Source: an uncultured Lachnospiraceae bacterium (GTDB lineage: Bacteria; Bacillota; Clostridia; Lachnospirales; Lachnospiraceae). Taken from it: 64,000 bases of DNA. The translations under genes were made by a program, and so were the position numbers. Shown in pieces: positions 53,889-63,464 of this stretch. Numbering within the stretch: position 1 is the stretch's first letter; each line of letters opens with the position of its first letter. The notes beneath the pieces are model-generated. The model had not been told where the DNA came from and made no database searches. It was given only the letters and a program-made list of their open reading frames with translations. The stretch covers positions 124,001 through 188,000 of the forward strand of contig CAKRYR010000001.1 of the NCBI GenBank assembly GCA_934432595.1. Direction: 5' to 3'.

Positions 53889-53926
53889 CTACATATTTGA
53901 AGGTATTTTCGTACCTTAATATGTAG
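53889..53926. terminator. Bulged 15-bp stem-loop, likely terminator
   Basis: CTACATATT-TG-AAGGTA pairs with TACCTTAATATGTAG. T-rich runs follow on both sides about 10 bases away. It could end transcripts of the 78-residue gene upstream on the minus strand. Confidence 0.5.
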
Positions 53927-54028
53927 CTATTTATAAATTTTTTCATATATATATCGACATAAATATTTGTTTTTTGAATCTAAAAAATTAAAAAGCATAG
54001 CTTACAACACAATTTCCTCGTCTATGAA

Positions 54029-54073
54029 AGAACAAAGAGTCGCTTGCGAAGGAATTTCCTATTAAACAAAAAA
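54029..54073. repeat. Composite of two shared repeats
   Basis: The first 21 bases (54029-54049) equal 34040-34060; ATTTCCTATTAAACAAAAAA (54054-54073) equals 63588-63607. It appears to be a junction of two repeat units found separately elsewhere in the window. Confidence 0.75.
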
Positions 54074-54163
54074 AATCTACCAAACTATTTGTTCAGTAGA
54101 CTTATACGTATATTGGTATAAAATAAATATCATATATGTTTTTTATATCATCACTAGAATATC

Positions 54164-54400
54164 CTATTTACCAGTTACCATATATTCTATTAATCTATCA
54201 ACATCTTCTTTTTCGTGTGCAACTATTTCTAATTCTGGAATTGTTCCATTAGAAAATACATTTGCTAATGAAAAATACTGAGATAACTTTGACTTTAAAT
54301 TAAGTCTATCTCCTTCTCCTGTAACAAGCTCAACTCTTCCTTTGCACTCATCAATAGCCTTAAAGAATTTTTCAATATTATTAATATTTGATACTTTCAT
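54164..54400 (-). CDS. Small conserved-looking protein, unknown
   Basis: A 78-residue soluble protein, MKVSNINNIEKFFKAIDECK at the start, then VELVTGEGDRLNLKSKLSQY and a C-terminal ELEIVAHEKEDVDRL. I have seen such short proteins in clostridial genomes with unreliable names, but I cannot assign a function. GAGG lies 8 bases before the ATG at 54400. It stands alone. Confidence 0.7.
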   Translation of the reverse strand: MKVSNINNIEKFFKAIDECKGRVELVTGEGDRLNLKSKLSQYFSLANVFSNGTIPELEIVAHEKEDVDRLIEYMVTGK

Positions 54401-54527
54401 CTTTATAACCTCTTTTCTTAAAACATATACCACTTTGTTAAATTAATAACAATCTTTCCTCTCACCTATTATTTTATACCATTTATTCTTGTAAAGCAAT
54501 ATTTTTATACTTATTTTATATTTTTAT

Positions 54528-54558
54528 AGTAACAGTTCAGCCGAAGGCTGAACTGTTA
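54528..54558 (-). repeat. Perfect hairpin with UUCG-type loop, REP-like
   Basis: AACAGTTCAGCC and GGCTGAACTGTT form a perfect stem. Read on the minus strand the loop is C(TTCG)G, an extra-stable tetraloop. There is no T-run. It lies downstream of galM on its strand and probably protects or ends that mRNA's 3' side. Related arms occur at 2981 and 51783. Confidence 0.75.
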
Positions 54559-54572
54559 TGAGGTTTTATGGG

Positions 54573-54673
54573 TTCTAGTGACGAGCCCTAATAGGTAATA
54601 ATCTACGAGATATCAAATATATTATCTATTCTTTATCTCTTACTTTACCGAATGCTAGGGCTCGTCACTAGAA
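54573..54673. repeat. 101-bp element with perfect 18-bp inverted ends
   Basis: TTCTAGTGACGAGCCCTA (54573-54590) is the exact reverse complement of 54656-54673. The inside is 65 AT-rich bases with no open frame. The end motif TTCTAGTGACGA is also at 29340-29351, and TTCTAATGACGA at 29303-29314. It ends 14 bases from the galM stop. It is MITE-like or a long transcript-end hairpin. Confidence 0.75.
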
Positions 54674-54687
54674 TAAATTATATGAAA

Positions 54688-55710
54688 TTATATGAATTTA
54701 TATGTTGTTACAGAAGTCATTATATCGCCTTTATTTATTATAGGTGATTTAAATTCCTCTTTGTTTATTGCATCTGGAAAATACTGTGTTTCAAAACATA
54801 TGCCGCCCTGTCGTTGATATACGCTATTATCTTTCCCGGATTCATTATCTAAGAAGTTACCAGAATATACTTGCATTCCCGGTGTGTCAGTATATACTTC
54901 CATAGTTATATTACTTTGATCAGCTGTTAGTGAAGCAACCTTCCTATAACCCTCACCTTTCAATACATAATTATGATCATATCCTGTTGCTATCTTTAAA
55001 GCTTCGTAGTCATCGTTAATATCCTGCCCTACTGTCTTTTCCTGGCGGAAATCCATTGGTGTATTCTCAACATTTACAATCTCTCCTGTTGGAATAAGTT
55101 GCTTATCTGTCGGAGTATAACTATCACTATCAATCCACATTTTATGTTTCAATATAGTTCCAGAATTATGTCCATTAAGATTAAAGTAACTATGATTTGT
55201 AAGATTAACTATTGAAGCATCTTTTGCTTTACAATAATAATGAATAGAAAGTTCATTATTATCTGTAAGTTCATACATAACTTCTATAAGGACTTCTCCT
55301 GGAAATCCTTGATCTCCATGCTCACTTACAATATAAAACGATATATTATGCTCATCTACCTTATTAGTATTCCATAGTCTTTTGTTATAATAATCATATC
55401 CACTATGTAAATTATTATCATTCTCGTTTTTATCTAGTTGATATTTTATTCCATTTAACTCAAATGAAGCATTTCCTATTCTATTAGCATTTCTTCCTAT
55501 CGTAGCTCCAAAATATGTTCCTGCATTCTCATAATCAAGAACACTATCATATCCTAGAACAACATCGTATACCTTATTTTCTTTAGGTATCCTTACGTTA
55601 ACCAAACATGCTCCATAATCAGTAATATCAATTTCCATACCTTTATAATTCTTTAAGGTATATAATTTTGCAATTTCACCTTCTTTTGTTTTTCCAAATT
55701 CTTTTACCAT
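54688..55710 (-). CDS. galM: Aldose 1-epimerase (mutarotase)
   Basis: Interconverts alpha and beta sugar anomers; here probably for L-arabinose, given its place at the end of the ara operon. At 340 residues it shows GATIGRNANRI, the catalytic histidine segment NLTNHSYFNL, a second His in DHNYVL and the catalytic Glu in GGICFETQYFPDA. GAGGTGA precedes the ATG. A stem-loop separates it from araA. Confidence 0.94.
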   Translation of the reverse strand: MVKEFGKTKEGEIAKLYTLKNYKGMEIDITDYGACLVNVRIPKENKVYDVVLGYDSVLDYENAGTYFGATIGRNANRIGNASFELNGIKYQLDKNENDNNLHSGYDYYNKRLWNTNKVDEHNISFYIVSEHGDQGFPGEVLIEVMYELTDNNELSIHYYCKAKDASIVNLTNHSYFNLNGHNSGTILKHKMWIDSDSYTPTDKQLIPTGEIVNVENTPMDFRQEKTVGQDINDDYEALKIATGYDHNYVLKGEGYRKVASLTADQSNITMEVYTDTPGMQVYSGNFLDNESGKDNSVYQRQGGICFETQYFPDAINKEEFKSPIINKGDIMTSVTTYKFI

Positions 55711-55748
55711 AATGTCACCTCATAATCTTCTAAATTATTCTCTTATAA

Positions 55749-55780
55749 GATTTGACGTGAGTTTATACTCACGTCAAATC
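55749..55780 (-). terminator. Perfect 14-bp stem-loop between araA and galM
   Basis: GATTTGACGTGAGT and ACTCACGTCAAATC with a 4-base loop. The minus-strand sequence after it has no T-run, so it may only reduce read-through into galM or protect the araA 3' end. Confidence 0.75.
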
Positions 55781-55801
55781 ATTAATTATGCAAATTATTC
55801 A

Positions 55802-57298
55802 TTATCTAAAGAATGCTTCATTCCATCTTAACTCATTTTTAAAATCACGAATTCTAGTGTCTTTATCAATATATACAACTTCTATTCCCATAGCTGCTGC
55901 CCAATCACCCATTTGCTCTGCAGTTATATCATATGAAAATGCTGTATGATGAGCTCCGCCTGCTAATATCCAAGCTTCTGCTCCAACTGCCAAGTCAGGT
56001 TCTGGAGTCCAGAAATTAGTAGCAACAGGAAGTTTTGGCATTTCCTTTTCAACTTTCTTACAATTAACATCATTAACTATTAAACGGAATCTATGTCCTA
56101 AATCAATCAATGAAGTTGCCACTCCATATCCTTCTTTAGATGTAAATACCAATCTAGCTGGGTCTTCTCTATTTCCCATGGATAATGGTTGACATTTAAT
56201 ACTAATCTTTCCGTCTGCTATTGTAGGACAAACCTCTAACATATGTGCTTGAAGAATTCCCTCTTTTCCTGGTACAAAATTATATGTATAATCCTCTAAG
56301 AAAGAAGTTCCTTTTGCATCTTTCATTCCTTGTGTCATTAGTTTCATGATACGAACCATAGCTGCTGTCTTCCAATCACCTTCAGCTCCAAAACCATAAC
56401 CTTTTTCCATTAGTCTTTGAATAGCAAGTCCTGGTAATTGCTTTAGTCCTCCTAAGTCCCCAAAGTGTGTTACTATAGCTTGATAATTCTTTTCTTCAAG
56501 GAATCTCTCAAATCCTAATTCAATCTGAGCTTGTACTGCAATATGCTTTTTGAATTCATCTGCATCTCTTCCTTCAAGTAAAATATCATACTTATCATAA
56601 TATTCATCAACTAAAACATTAACATCTGAATTATTAACTGCATCTACAGCCTCCACTATTTCATTTACTGGATAAGCATCTACTTCCCAGCCAAACTTAA
56701 TCTGTGCCTCAACCTTATCACCTTCTGTTACAGCAACATTTCTCATGTTATCTGCCACTCTCATAACACGTACATGACTGCTTTCTACTATTCCTACTGC
56801 AGTTCTCATCCAACTCGCAATTCTTTCTTGAACCTGCTTATTGTCCCAATGACCAACTATTACTTTTCTTTCAATTCCCATGCGACTTACAATATGTCCA
56901 TATTCTCTATCACCATGAGCAGATTGATTCTCATTCATAAAATCCATATCAATCGTATCATATGGTATTTCCTCATTAAATTGAGTATGGAAATGTAACA
57001 ATGGTTTCTTATATTCTTGTAAACCAAGTATCCATGATTTAGCAGGTGAAAATGTATGCATCCAAGTTATTACACCAGCACAATTTTCATCTCTATTTGC
57101 TTCACTAAAAGTTTTTCTTATAACTTCATTTGTAATCAATGTAGGTTTCCATACAACTTCATAAGGAAGAATTCCAGATTTGTTTAAAGCTTCTACAATA
57201 ATCTTAGAATGCTGTGCTACATGCTCTAAACACTCATCTCCATATAAATCTTGTGAACCAGTACAAAACCAAAATTTATAATCTTTCATTTTTATCAT
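55802..57298 (-). CDS. araA: L-arabinose isomerase
   Basis: Turns L-arabinose into L-ribulose, the first step. At 498 residues it is the usual length. The start KDYKFWFCTGSQDLYG, the middle THFGDLGGLKQLPG and GFGAEGDWKTAAMVRIMK with the metal-binding Glu, and HRFRLIVN near the end are all typical. GGAGG precedes the ATG at 57298. It lies between araD and galM. Confidence 0.97.
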   Translation of the reverse strand: MIKMKDYKFWFCTGSQDLYGDECLEHVAQHSKIIVEALNKSGILPYEVVWKPTLITNEVIRKTFSEANRDENCAGVITWMHTFSPAKSWILGLQEYKKPLLHFHTQFNEEIPYDTIDMDFMNENQSAHGDREYGHIVSRMGIERKVIVGHWDNKQVQERIASWMRTAVGIVESSHVRVMRVADNMRNVAVTEGDKVEAQIKFGWEVDAYPVNEIVEAVDAVNNSDVNVLVDEYYDKYDILLEGRDADEFKKHIAVQAQIELGFERFLEEKNYQAIVTHFGDLGGLKQLPGLAIQRLMEKGYGFGAEGDWKTAAMVRIMKLMTQGMKDAKGTSFLEDYTYNFVPGKEGILQAHMLEVCPTIADGKISIKCQPLSMGNREDPARLVFTSKEGYGVATSLIDLGHRFRLIVNDVNCKKVEKEMPKLPVATNFWTPEPDLAVGAEAWILAGGAHHTAFSYDITAEQMGDWAAAMGIEVVYIDKDTRIRDFKNELRWNEAFFR

Positions 57299-57351
57299 AA
57301 CTTCATATCCTCCATTATTCTTTCAAGACCTATTTATAAATTTCTCAATTC

Positions 57352-58047
57352 TTATTCTTCCTTTTGTCCATAATAGGCATTAGCTCCATGTTTTCTAAAA
57401 TAATGCTTATCTTGCAATTCCTGTGGTGCTTCTTCTATCTTAGGATTTATCATTTCTGCTATAGCAGCCATCTTTGCAACTTCTTCTGCAACAACTGCAT
57501 TATGAACAGCGTCCTTAGCATCCTTACCCCATGTAAATACACCATGATTTTTGCAAAGTACAGCCGGAACTGCCATATATTCTTTATCTTTAAATTCTTC
57601 TACTATAAGCAATCCCGTGTTCTTTTCATATGCTTCATCAATTTCTTCTTTAGTAAGATTTCTCACACATGGAATCTCTCCATATATATAATCCGCATGG
57701 GTTGTTCCATAACAAGGTATTGCTCTACCAGCCTGAGCCCAACTCGTAGCCCATGTACTATGTGTATGAACTATTCCTCCCATATTTGGAAAGGCTTTGT
57801 ATAATTCAAGATGAGTTGCCGTATCAGAAGATGGATTATATCGACCTTCAATTTTATTTCCTTCTAGATCCATAACAACCATATCTTCGGCTTTTAGTTT
57901 ATCATACTCTACACCACTTGGTTTAATAACAAAGTATCCTGTTTCTCTATCTATTGCACTTACATTTCCCCAAGTAAATGTAATAAGTTCATACTTTGGA
58001 AGAAGCATATTAGCTTCATACACTTTTTGCTTTAATTCTTCTAACAA
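57352..58047 (-). CDS. araD: L-ribulose-5-phosphate 4-epimerase
   Basis: Turns L-ribulose 5-phosphate into D-xylulose 5-phosphate, the last step into the pentose phosphate pathway. At 231 residues it has the class II aldolase-like zinc site (HTHSTWATSWAQ), TWGNVSAID, KPSGVEYD and SSDTATHLELY. Zinc ligands His in HTH and later His are present. It starts with a TTG at 58047 with GGTGA 6 bases upstream. It lies between araB and araA. Confidence 0.96.
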   Translation of the reverse strand: MLEELKQKVYEANMLLPKYELITFTWGNVSAIDRETGYFVIKPSGVEYDKLKAEDMVVMDLEGNKIEGRYNPSSDTATHLELYKAFPNMGGIVHTHSTWATSWAQAGRAIPCYGTTHADYIYGEIPCVRNLTKEEIDEAYEKNTGLLIVEEFKDKEYMAVPAVLCKNHGVFTWGKDAKDAVHNAVVAEEVAKMAAIAEMINPKIEEAPQELQDKHYFRKHGANAYYGQKEE

Positions 58048-58096
58048 CTATGTCACCTCTCTATTCTGTTCTATATGTTATATTACATATAAATAT

Positions 58097-59692
58097 CTAA
58101 GTATTTTCAACTGCTGCTCTTTCAATACTTAAGCCTTTCTTATATTGTTTTATAAATCTATCAAATCCATCAACATCAGCCTTCTTAGGCTCAAGAGTAT
58201 AGCATTCATCATCTTTAAATACTCTATTATTCAAGAAATCATCTAATGTTTCATCATCAGTTTTATTTATCAAATAAGATGCTAACAATGCTATTCCCCA
58301 TGCACCTCCTTCGCCGGCGGTCTGTCTAACAGTAACAGGTGTATTAATTGCTGCAGCCATAATACTTTGTCCTACATCTTTTGTCTTAAATAATCCTCCA
58401 TGTCCCATAATTTCATCTACCTTGACGCCTTCTTCTTTTAATAGAATATCTAATCCTATTTTTAAAGCTCCCAAAGAAGTAAATAAATGAGTTCTCATGA
58501 AATTGGCTAAATTAAATTTACTATTTGGTGTACGAACAAATAATGGTCTCCCTTCTGTGAATCCTGTAATACTTTCGCCCGAGAAATAGTTATATGCTAA
58601 TAATCCTCCACAATCACTATCACCTTCAAGTGCCTTTCTATAAAGAGTACCATATATTTCATTCATATCCACCTTTACTCCTAATGCCTGAGTGTATTCC
58701 TTAAAAATATTTACCCATGCATTTAAATCAGAAGTACAGTTATTACAATGAGCCATTGCTACCAAATTACCCATTGGAGTAGTAACAAGGTCTATCTCCT
58801 CATGAGGTCTAGTTAATTCTTTTTCCAATACGATCATTGCAAATACTGATGTTCCTGCTGATACATTACCTGTTTTTACTGCTACACTATTAGTTGCCGT
58901 CATACCTGTACCTGCATCACCTTCCGGTGGACAGAATGGTACTCCACTTTGTAATATTCCAGTTGGATCTAATAATTTAGCACCTTCTTCTGTTAATGAA
59001 CCAGCATCCTCTCCTGCAAGTAACACCTTTGGTAATAGGTTTTCAACTTTCAAGTCATATTCTTCTATTTCAACTAATGCATCAAACTGTTTTATCATTA
59101 AAGTATTATAATTCTTTGTTTCAATATCTATTGGAAACATTCCTGACGCATCACCAACACCAAGTACTTTTTTGCCTGTTAATTTCCAATGTATATATCC
59201 TGCAAGTGTTGTAAAGAATTCTACCTCTTTTACATGAGCTTCTTTATTTAATATTGCTTGATATAAATGAGCAATACTCCATCTTTCTGGAATATGATAA
59301 TCAAATAAATCTGTTAGTTCTTTAGATGCCTGACCCGTAATTGTATTTCTCCAAGTTCTAAATGGCACCAATAGATTATCTTGTTTATCAAAAGCCATAT
59401 AGCCATGCATCATAGCACTAATACCTATTGCTCCAAGTTTTTTTAAAGAAACATCATATTGCTCTTTTACATCTCTAACTAAATCTCCATAACAATCACG
59501 TAATCCATCCCATATAGCCTCTAAACTATATGTCCATATACCATTTTCATATTGATTTTCCCATTCATGACTACCTGATGCTATAGGATTATTTTCTTCA
59601 TCAATTAAAACCGCTTTAATCCTTGTCGAACCAAATTCAATTCCAAGTACTGTTTTTCCTTCTTCAATAATTTTCTTTTTCTCTAAAACCAT
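58097..59692 (-). CDS. araB: L-ribulokinase (FGGY family)
   Basis: Phosphorylates L-ribulose with ATP. At 531 residues it is an FGGY kinase with GIEFGSTRIKAVLID at the start (phosphate 1), GISAMMHGYMAFD, PEGDAGTGMTATN, and the adenosine site GEGGAWGIALLA. Its place with araA and araD fits ribulokinase rather than xylulokinase, though it is closer to the FGGY members found in clostridial ara clusters than to E. coli AraB. GGAG precedes the ATG. Confidence 0.9.
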   Translation of the reverse strand: MVLEKKKIIEEGKTVLGIEFGSTRIKAVLIDEENNPIASGSHEWENQYENGIWTYSLEAIWDGLRDCYGDLVRDVKEQYDVSLKKLGAIGISAMMHGYMAFDKQDNLLVPFRTWRNTITGQASKELTDLFDYHIPERWSIAHLYQAILNKEAHVKEVEFFTTLAGYIHWKLTGKKVLGVGDASGMFPIDIETKNYNTLMIKQFDALVEIEEYDLKVENLLPKVLLAGEDAGSLTEEGAKLLDPTGILQSGVPFCPPEGDAGTGMTATNSVAVKTGNVSAGTSVFAMIVLEKELTRPHEEIDLVTTPMGNLVAMAHCNNCTSDLNAWVNIFKEYTQALGVKVDMNEIYGTLYRKALEGDSDCGGLLAYNYFSGESITGFTEGRPLFVRTPNSKFNLANFMRTHLFTSLGALKIGLDILLKEEGVKVDEIMGHGGLFKTKDVGQSIMAAAINTPVTVRQTAGEGGAWGIALLASYLINKTDDETLDDFLNNRVFKDDECYTLEPKKADVDGFDRFIKQYKKGLSIERAAVENT

Positions 59693-59775
59693 TCTTTTTC
59701 TCCATTCTGTAGCCTTTTAAAAAGTACAATTACGCACTCTTTAAAACGCTACTAATATATCAAAACTTATGTCTA

Positions 59776-60807
59776 TTATTTCTTTTTCTTCATACGTGCA
59801 AATATTGCTTGTAATACTATGAAGAAGCATAACAATGCAGATAATACAATACGAACCCACCAGCTAGAAAGTGTACCTTGTGTAGTAATTAAACTTTGAA
59901 TTGTACCATTAATTAATACACCAAATACTGTTCCTACAGGTGTTCCAACACCACCACTAAGTAATGTACCACCAATAACTGCTGATGATATTGCATCCAT
60001 TTCAAGACCTTTTGCTTGTTCAACAAATCCTGCACATGAATTCAAACAGAATAGGAAACCACCAATACCAGTTAGTAAACCTGCAAGAACATATGCCTTA
60101 AACTTTGTTGTCTTTACATTTATACCCATCATTTTTGCACTTTGTTGATTACCACCAACTGCATATATTGATCTACCAAATTTAGTGAATTTCATTACTA
60201 TTGCAATTATAATAAATACAACAATAGCTATAATAACTGTAGGATATATATATGCTGGTATAAATTTTCCTCTTCTACTTAATGAACCAAATGGCATAAG
60301 AATCTTATAATTTGCCCAAGCTTTAAAAACCGCATTCTCAATGTTAATCATCTGTGTACTAATTACTGATGTCATACCTCTTGCAAAGAATAACCCTGCT
60401 AATGTTACAATAAATGGTTGAATCTCAAGATAGGAAATAAGAAATCCTTGAACTACTCCCATTAAAATTCCTATACCTAAAGCTGCAATCAATGCCACAT
60501 ATGCATTTACTCCTTGCTTTTCCATTAAACTTGCAGAAGCCATACAAACTAATGCTGTTACAGAACCAACACTAATGTCTATTCCACCAGTAATCATTAC
60601 TATTGTCTGTCCTAGAGCTATAACCAGTAGACCTGCATTTGATATGAACAAGTTCAAAAACATCTGTGGTTTTGCAAATCCTCTGTCTTCAAACACTATC
60701 ATACCAGCTACATACATAACTACAAAAAGGAGGATTGTAATCATAAGTAAATAAGTATTTCCATTTATCTTGCTAAGTTTAAATTTCTTTTGTTTTTTAT
60801 TATTCAT
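59776..60807 (-). CDS. Sugar ABC transporter permease 2 (YjfF-like)
   Basis: A 343-residue RbsC-type permease with about nine membrane segments and the family motif GGIDISVGSVTALV near residue 70 and GGTLLSGGVGTPVGTVFG. It pairs with the permease encoded just upstream. The set binding protein, one ATPase and two different permeases is like YtfQRT-YjfF, which imports furanose sugars. GGGGG precedes the ATG, which starts one base after the previous stop. Confidence 0.92.
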   Translation of the reverse strand: MNNKKQKKFKLSKINGNTYLLMITILLFVVMYVAGMIVFEDRGFAKPQMFLNLFISNAGLLVIALGQTIVMITGGIDISVGSVTALVCMASASLMEKQGVNAYVALIAALGIGILMGVVQGFLISYLEIQPFIVTLAGLFFARGMTSVISTQMINIENAVFKAWANYKILMPFGSLSRRGKFIPAYIYPTVIIAIVVFIIIAIVMKFTKFGRSIYAVGGNQQSAKMMGINVKTTKFKAYVLAGLLTGIGGFLFCLNSCAGFVEQAKGLEMDAISSAVIGGTLLSGGVGTPVGTVFGVLINGTIQSLITTQGTLSSWWVRIVLSALLCFFIVLQAIFARMKKKK

Positions 60808-60808
60808 C

Positions 60809-61945
60809 TTATTTTCCCCCTTCCATTGTTACTTTATTTGCTTTCTTTATCTTATAGTTACTAACCATTCTCTTAAATACAGGGCTTTGTAACACAACTA
60901 TTAATACAACTACAATTGCCTTATATACTGATAATTGGTCTGCTGGGACCTCCATTGCATACAATGTAGTAGTTAAAGCTTGTATAGTATATGCTCCAAT
61001 TACTGAACCAGCTAAACTAAATTTACCTCCGCCTAATGCATTACCACCTAATGCTACTGCTAGAATTGCATCCATCTCAAGATTCAATCCTATATTATTA
61101 GCATCTGCTGAATATATACGACTTGATGCAACAATACCTGCTACACCTGCCAATAAACCACATATTACATAAGCTAAGAATTTAATCATTGTTGAATTAA
61201 GTCCAACTAATCTAGATGCCCTAGCATTAATTCCTACACTTTCTATAAACATTCCTAATGCTGTAAACTTCAACAAAAGTAATACTATAATTACAATTAA
61301 TATAGCAATAAATATTGGCGTTGGTATTGGACATTTAGGCAAATAACCTCCTAAGAATTTATATGATTCTTTATGAATGTATGTTATTTGTCCTTTAGTA
61401 ACTAATTGTGCTATACCACGACCTGCTGTAAATAAAATCAAAGTTGCTATCATAGGTTGTATATTCAGTTTAGCAACTAAAAAGCCATTAAATGCTCCAC
61501 ATAATCCTGCTACAAATATACCTACTACTAATGCAATAATATATGTAACCACAGTGTATTTGGATATTTCTCTTGCACCACCTGTTAATATTTGACAACA
61601 CACTGCTGCTGCAACAGACATTACTGCACCAACACTAATATCTTGTCCACCTGATGCTGCTGTAACAAGTGTCATTCCTACTGCTAATATTACAAGTTCT
61701 GAAGCTCTATTAATTACATTTATCAAATATCCAGATAATACATGATTTTTATACTCAATTACAAAGAAATCTGGTGTAGTAATTAAGTTAGCTAATAAAA
61801 CTATAAGTAAACATACAATTGGCAAAAACAACCTTGAACTAGTAATCTTTTTATAATCATAATTTTTTATTGTCTCTAGTATTTTCTTTCCTGCAGTAGG
61901 TTTTTTCTTTTTAGATTTATCCTCTTTTATTAATTTATTAGACAT
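60809..61945 (-). CDS. Sugar ABC transporter permease 1 (YtfT-like)
   Basis: A 378-residue RbsC-type permease with a basic cytosolic N-terminus (KSKKKKPTAGKK) and about nine membrane segments. Motifs are SGGQDISVGAVMSV and GGNALGGGKFSLAGSVIGAY. GGAGGTGA 8 bases before the ATG at 61945 decides the start; the ATPase stop lies one base ahead. It belongs to the import operon for arabinose or a related pentose. Confidence 0.92.
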   Translation of the reverse strand: MSNKLIKEDKSKKKKPTAGKKILETIKNYDYKKITSSRLFLPIVCLLIVLLANLITTPDFFVIEYKNHVLSGYLINVINRASELVILAVGMTLVTAASGGQDISVGAVMSVAAAVCCQILTGGAREISKYTVVTYIIALVVGIFVAGLCGAFNGFLVAKLNIQPMIATLILFTAGRGIAQLVTKGQITYIHKESYKFLGGYLPKCPIPTPIFIAILIVIIVLLLLKFTALGMFIESVGINARASRLVGLNSTMIKFLAYVICGLLAGVAGIVASSRIYSADANNIGLNLEMDAILAVALGGNALGGGKFSLAGSVIGAYTIQALTTTLYAMEVPADQLSVYKAIVVVLIVVLQSPVFKRMVSNYKIKKANKVTMEGGK

Positions 61946-61946
61946 A

Positions 61947-63464
61947 TTACTCGTCACCTCCTGCAATTGCTTTCATAATTTGGTCTTGCGATAATTCACT
62001 TTCATTAAGTTCTCCAACTTTTCTACCATCTCTAAGAACTATCATTCTAGAACATGTACGAATCATCTCTTCTATCTCAGATGATATAAATGTAACTGCC
62101 ATTCCACCATCTGCTAATTTTAATACAAGTTTCTGAATTTCAGTTTTAGTACCAATGTCGATACCTCTTGTTGGTTCATCAAGTATCAAGTACTGTGGAT
62201 TAGTTAATAACCAACGTCCAATAATAACTTTTTGCTGATTACCACCTGAAAGGCTCTTAATTGGAGTTTCTCTACTTGCTGTTTTAATTTGAAGCATTTC
62301 AATATACTTATCAGCAAAATCCTCCATTTCCTTCTTAGACATTGGCTTAAATATTCCTCGTTTTGCTTGAAGAGCAATAATAATATTTTCTCTAACAGAT
62401 AGGTCTGCTAGTATTCCATCCATTTTTCTATCTTCAGGGAGATATGCCATACCTAATTTCATAGCTTCTAAAGGCGAATTAATTTTAACAACTTTATCAT
62501 TTACCTTCAATGTTCCTGAGTCAGCCTTATCAGCTCCATATATTGCACGTACCATTTCAGAACGTCCTGAACCTAATAATCCTGTAAGGCCAACAACTTC
62601 TCCTTTATGAATCTGGAAATCAAAAGGTTTAATTGTGCCTTTATGTTCTAATTGTTCTGCCTCTATTATCACTTCTTTTTCTTCATTAGAAACTTCTTTA
62701 CGATCTTCCTTAATACTTGCTAAATCATCAAAATGTTTACCGATCATCTTTGATACTAACTTGACTCTAGGCAAATCTTTTATCTCATATTCTCCTACTA
62801 ATTCACCATTACGAAGAACTGTGATTCTATCACACACTGCATATACTTGCTCAAGAAAATGTGTAACAAATATTATACCTACACCATCTGATTTTAATTT
62901 TCTCATTAAAACAAATAATTTTTCAACCTCATCATCATCTAATGAAGAAGTAGGTTCATCAAGTATCAATACTTTACATTTCATATCAACTGCACGAGCT
63001 ATCGCTATCATTTGTTGAGTTGCTATAGAGCATTCATCCAATGATTGTGTTGCTTCTGCACTTATATCAAGCTTCTTAAGTAATTCCTCTGCTTGTTTAT
63101 TCATCTTTTTCCAATTAATCAGACCTAATGTTCTTGGTTCTCTTCCAATATAAAGATTCTCAGCAACTGTTAAATTAGGACATAAATTTACCTCTTGATA
63201 AACTGTACTAATTCCATTTTTCTGTGCCTGTTCTGGACTTTTATTGATAATTGCTTTATCAGAACCATCAATATATATCTCACCAGTTTCAAATTCATGT
63301 ACACCTGTAAGAACCTTAATTATTGTTGACTTACCTGCACCATTTTCTCCCATTAATGCATGTATCTCACCTTTTCTAAGAGTAAAATCTACATGTTGCA
63401 ATGCTTTGACACCTGGGAAAGTTTTCGAAATATCTCTCATTTTTAATACAATATCATCTGCCAT
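61947..63464 (-). CDS. Sugar ABC transporter ATPase, double domain (AraG/YtfR-like)
   Basis: A 505-residue ATPase with two ABC domains, as in RbsA, AraG and MglA. The first has Walker A GENGAGKSTIIK, a changed signature (SIATQQMIAIARA) and Walker B LILDEPTSSLD. The second has the usual degenerate Walker A GLLGSGRSE, then SGGNQQKV and LILDEPTRGID. It energises import through the two permeases. A stem-rich gap separates it from the binding protein gene. Confidence 0.94.
   Translation of the reverse strand: MADDIVLKMRDISKTFPGVKALQHVDFTLRKGEIHALMGENGAGKSTIIKVLTGVHEFETGEIYIDGSDKAIINKSPEQAQKNGISTVYQEVNLCPNLTVAENLYIGREPRTLGLINWKKMNKQAEELLKKLDISAEATQSLDECSIATQQMIAIARAVDMKCKVLILDEPTSSLDDDEVEKLFVLMRKLKSDGVGIIFVTHFLEQVYAVCDRITVLRNGELVGEYEIKDLPRVKLVSKMIGKHFDDLASIKEDRKEVSNEEKEVIIEAEQLEHKGTIKPFDFQIHKGEVVGLTGLLGSGRSEMVRAIYGADKADSGTLKVNDKVVKINSPLEAMKLGMAYLPEDRKMDGILADLSVRENIIIALQAKRGIFKPMSKKEMEDFADKYIEMLQIKTASRETPIKSLSGGNQQKVIIGRWLLTNPQYLILDEPTRGIDIGTKTEIQKLVLKLADGGMAVTFISSEIEEMIRTCSRMIVLRDGRKVGELNESELSQDQIMKAIAGGDE

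Larger units (their letters stand above)
53700..54163. other. Gene-free gap with several stems
   Basis: A gap of about 460 bases with no gene. Several complementary pairs: AACGATTT (53715) with AAATCGTT (53857); AATATTTATATTA (53746-53758) with TAATATAAATATT (53813-53825); CTAGGGAC (53732) with GTCCCCTAG (53795). Some cross each other, so not all can form together. A long hairpin is at 53889-53926, and shared-repeat copies are at 54029-54073. Confidence 0.5.
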
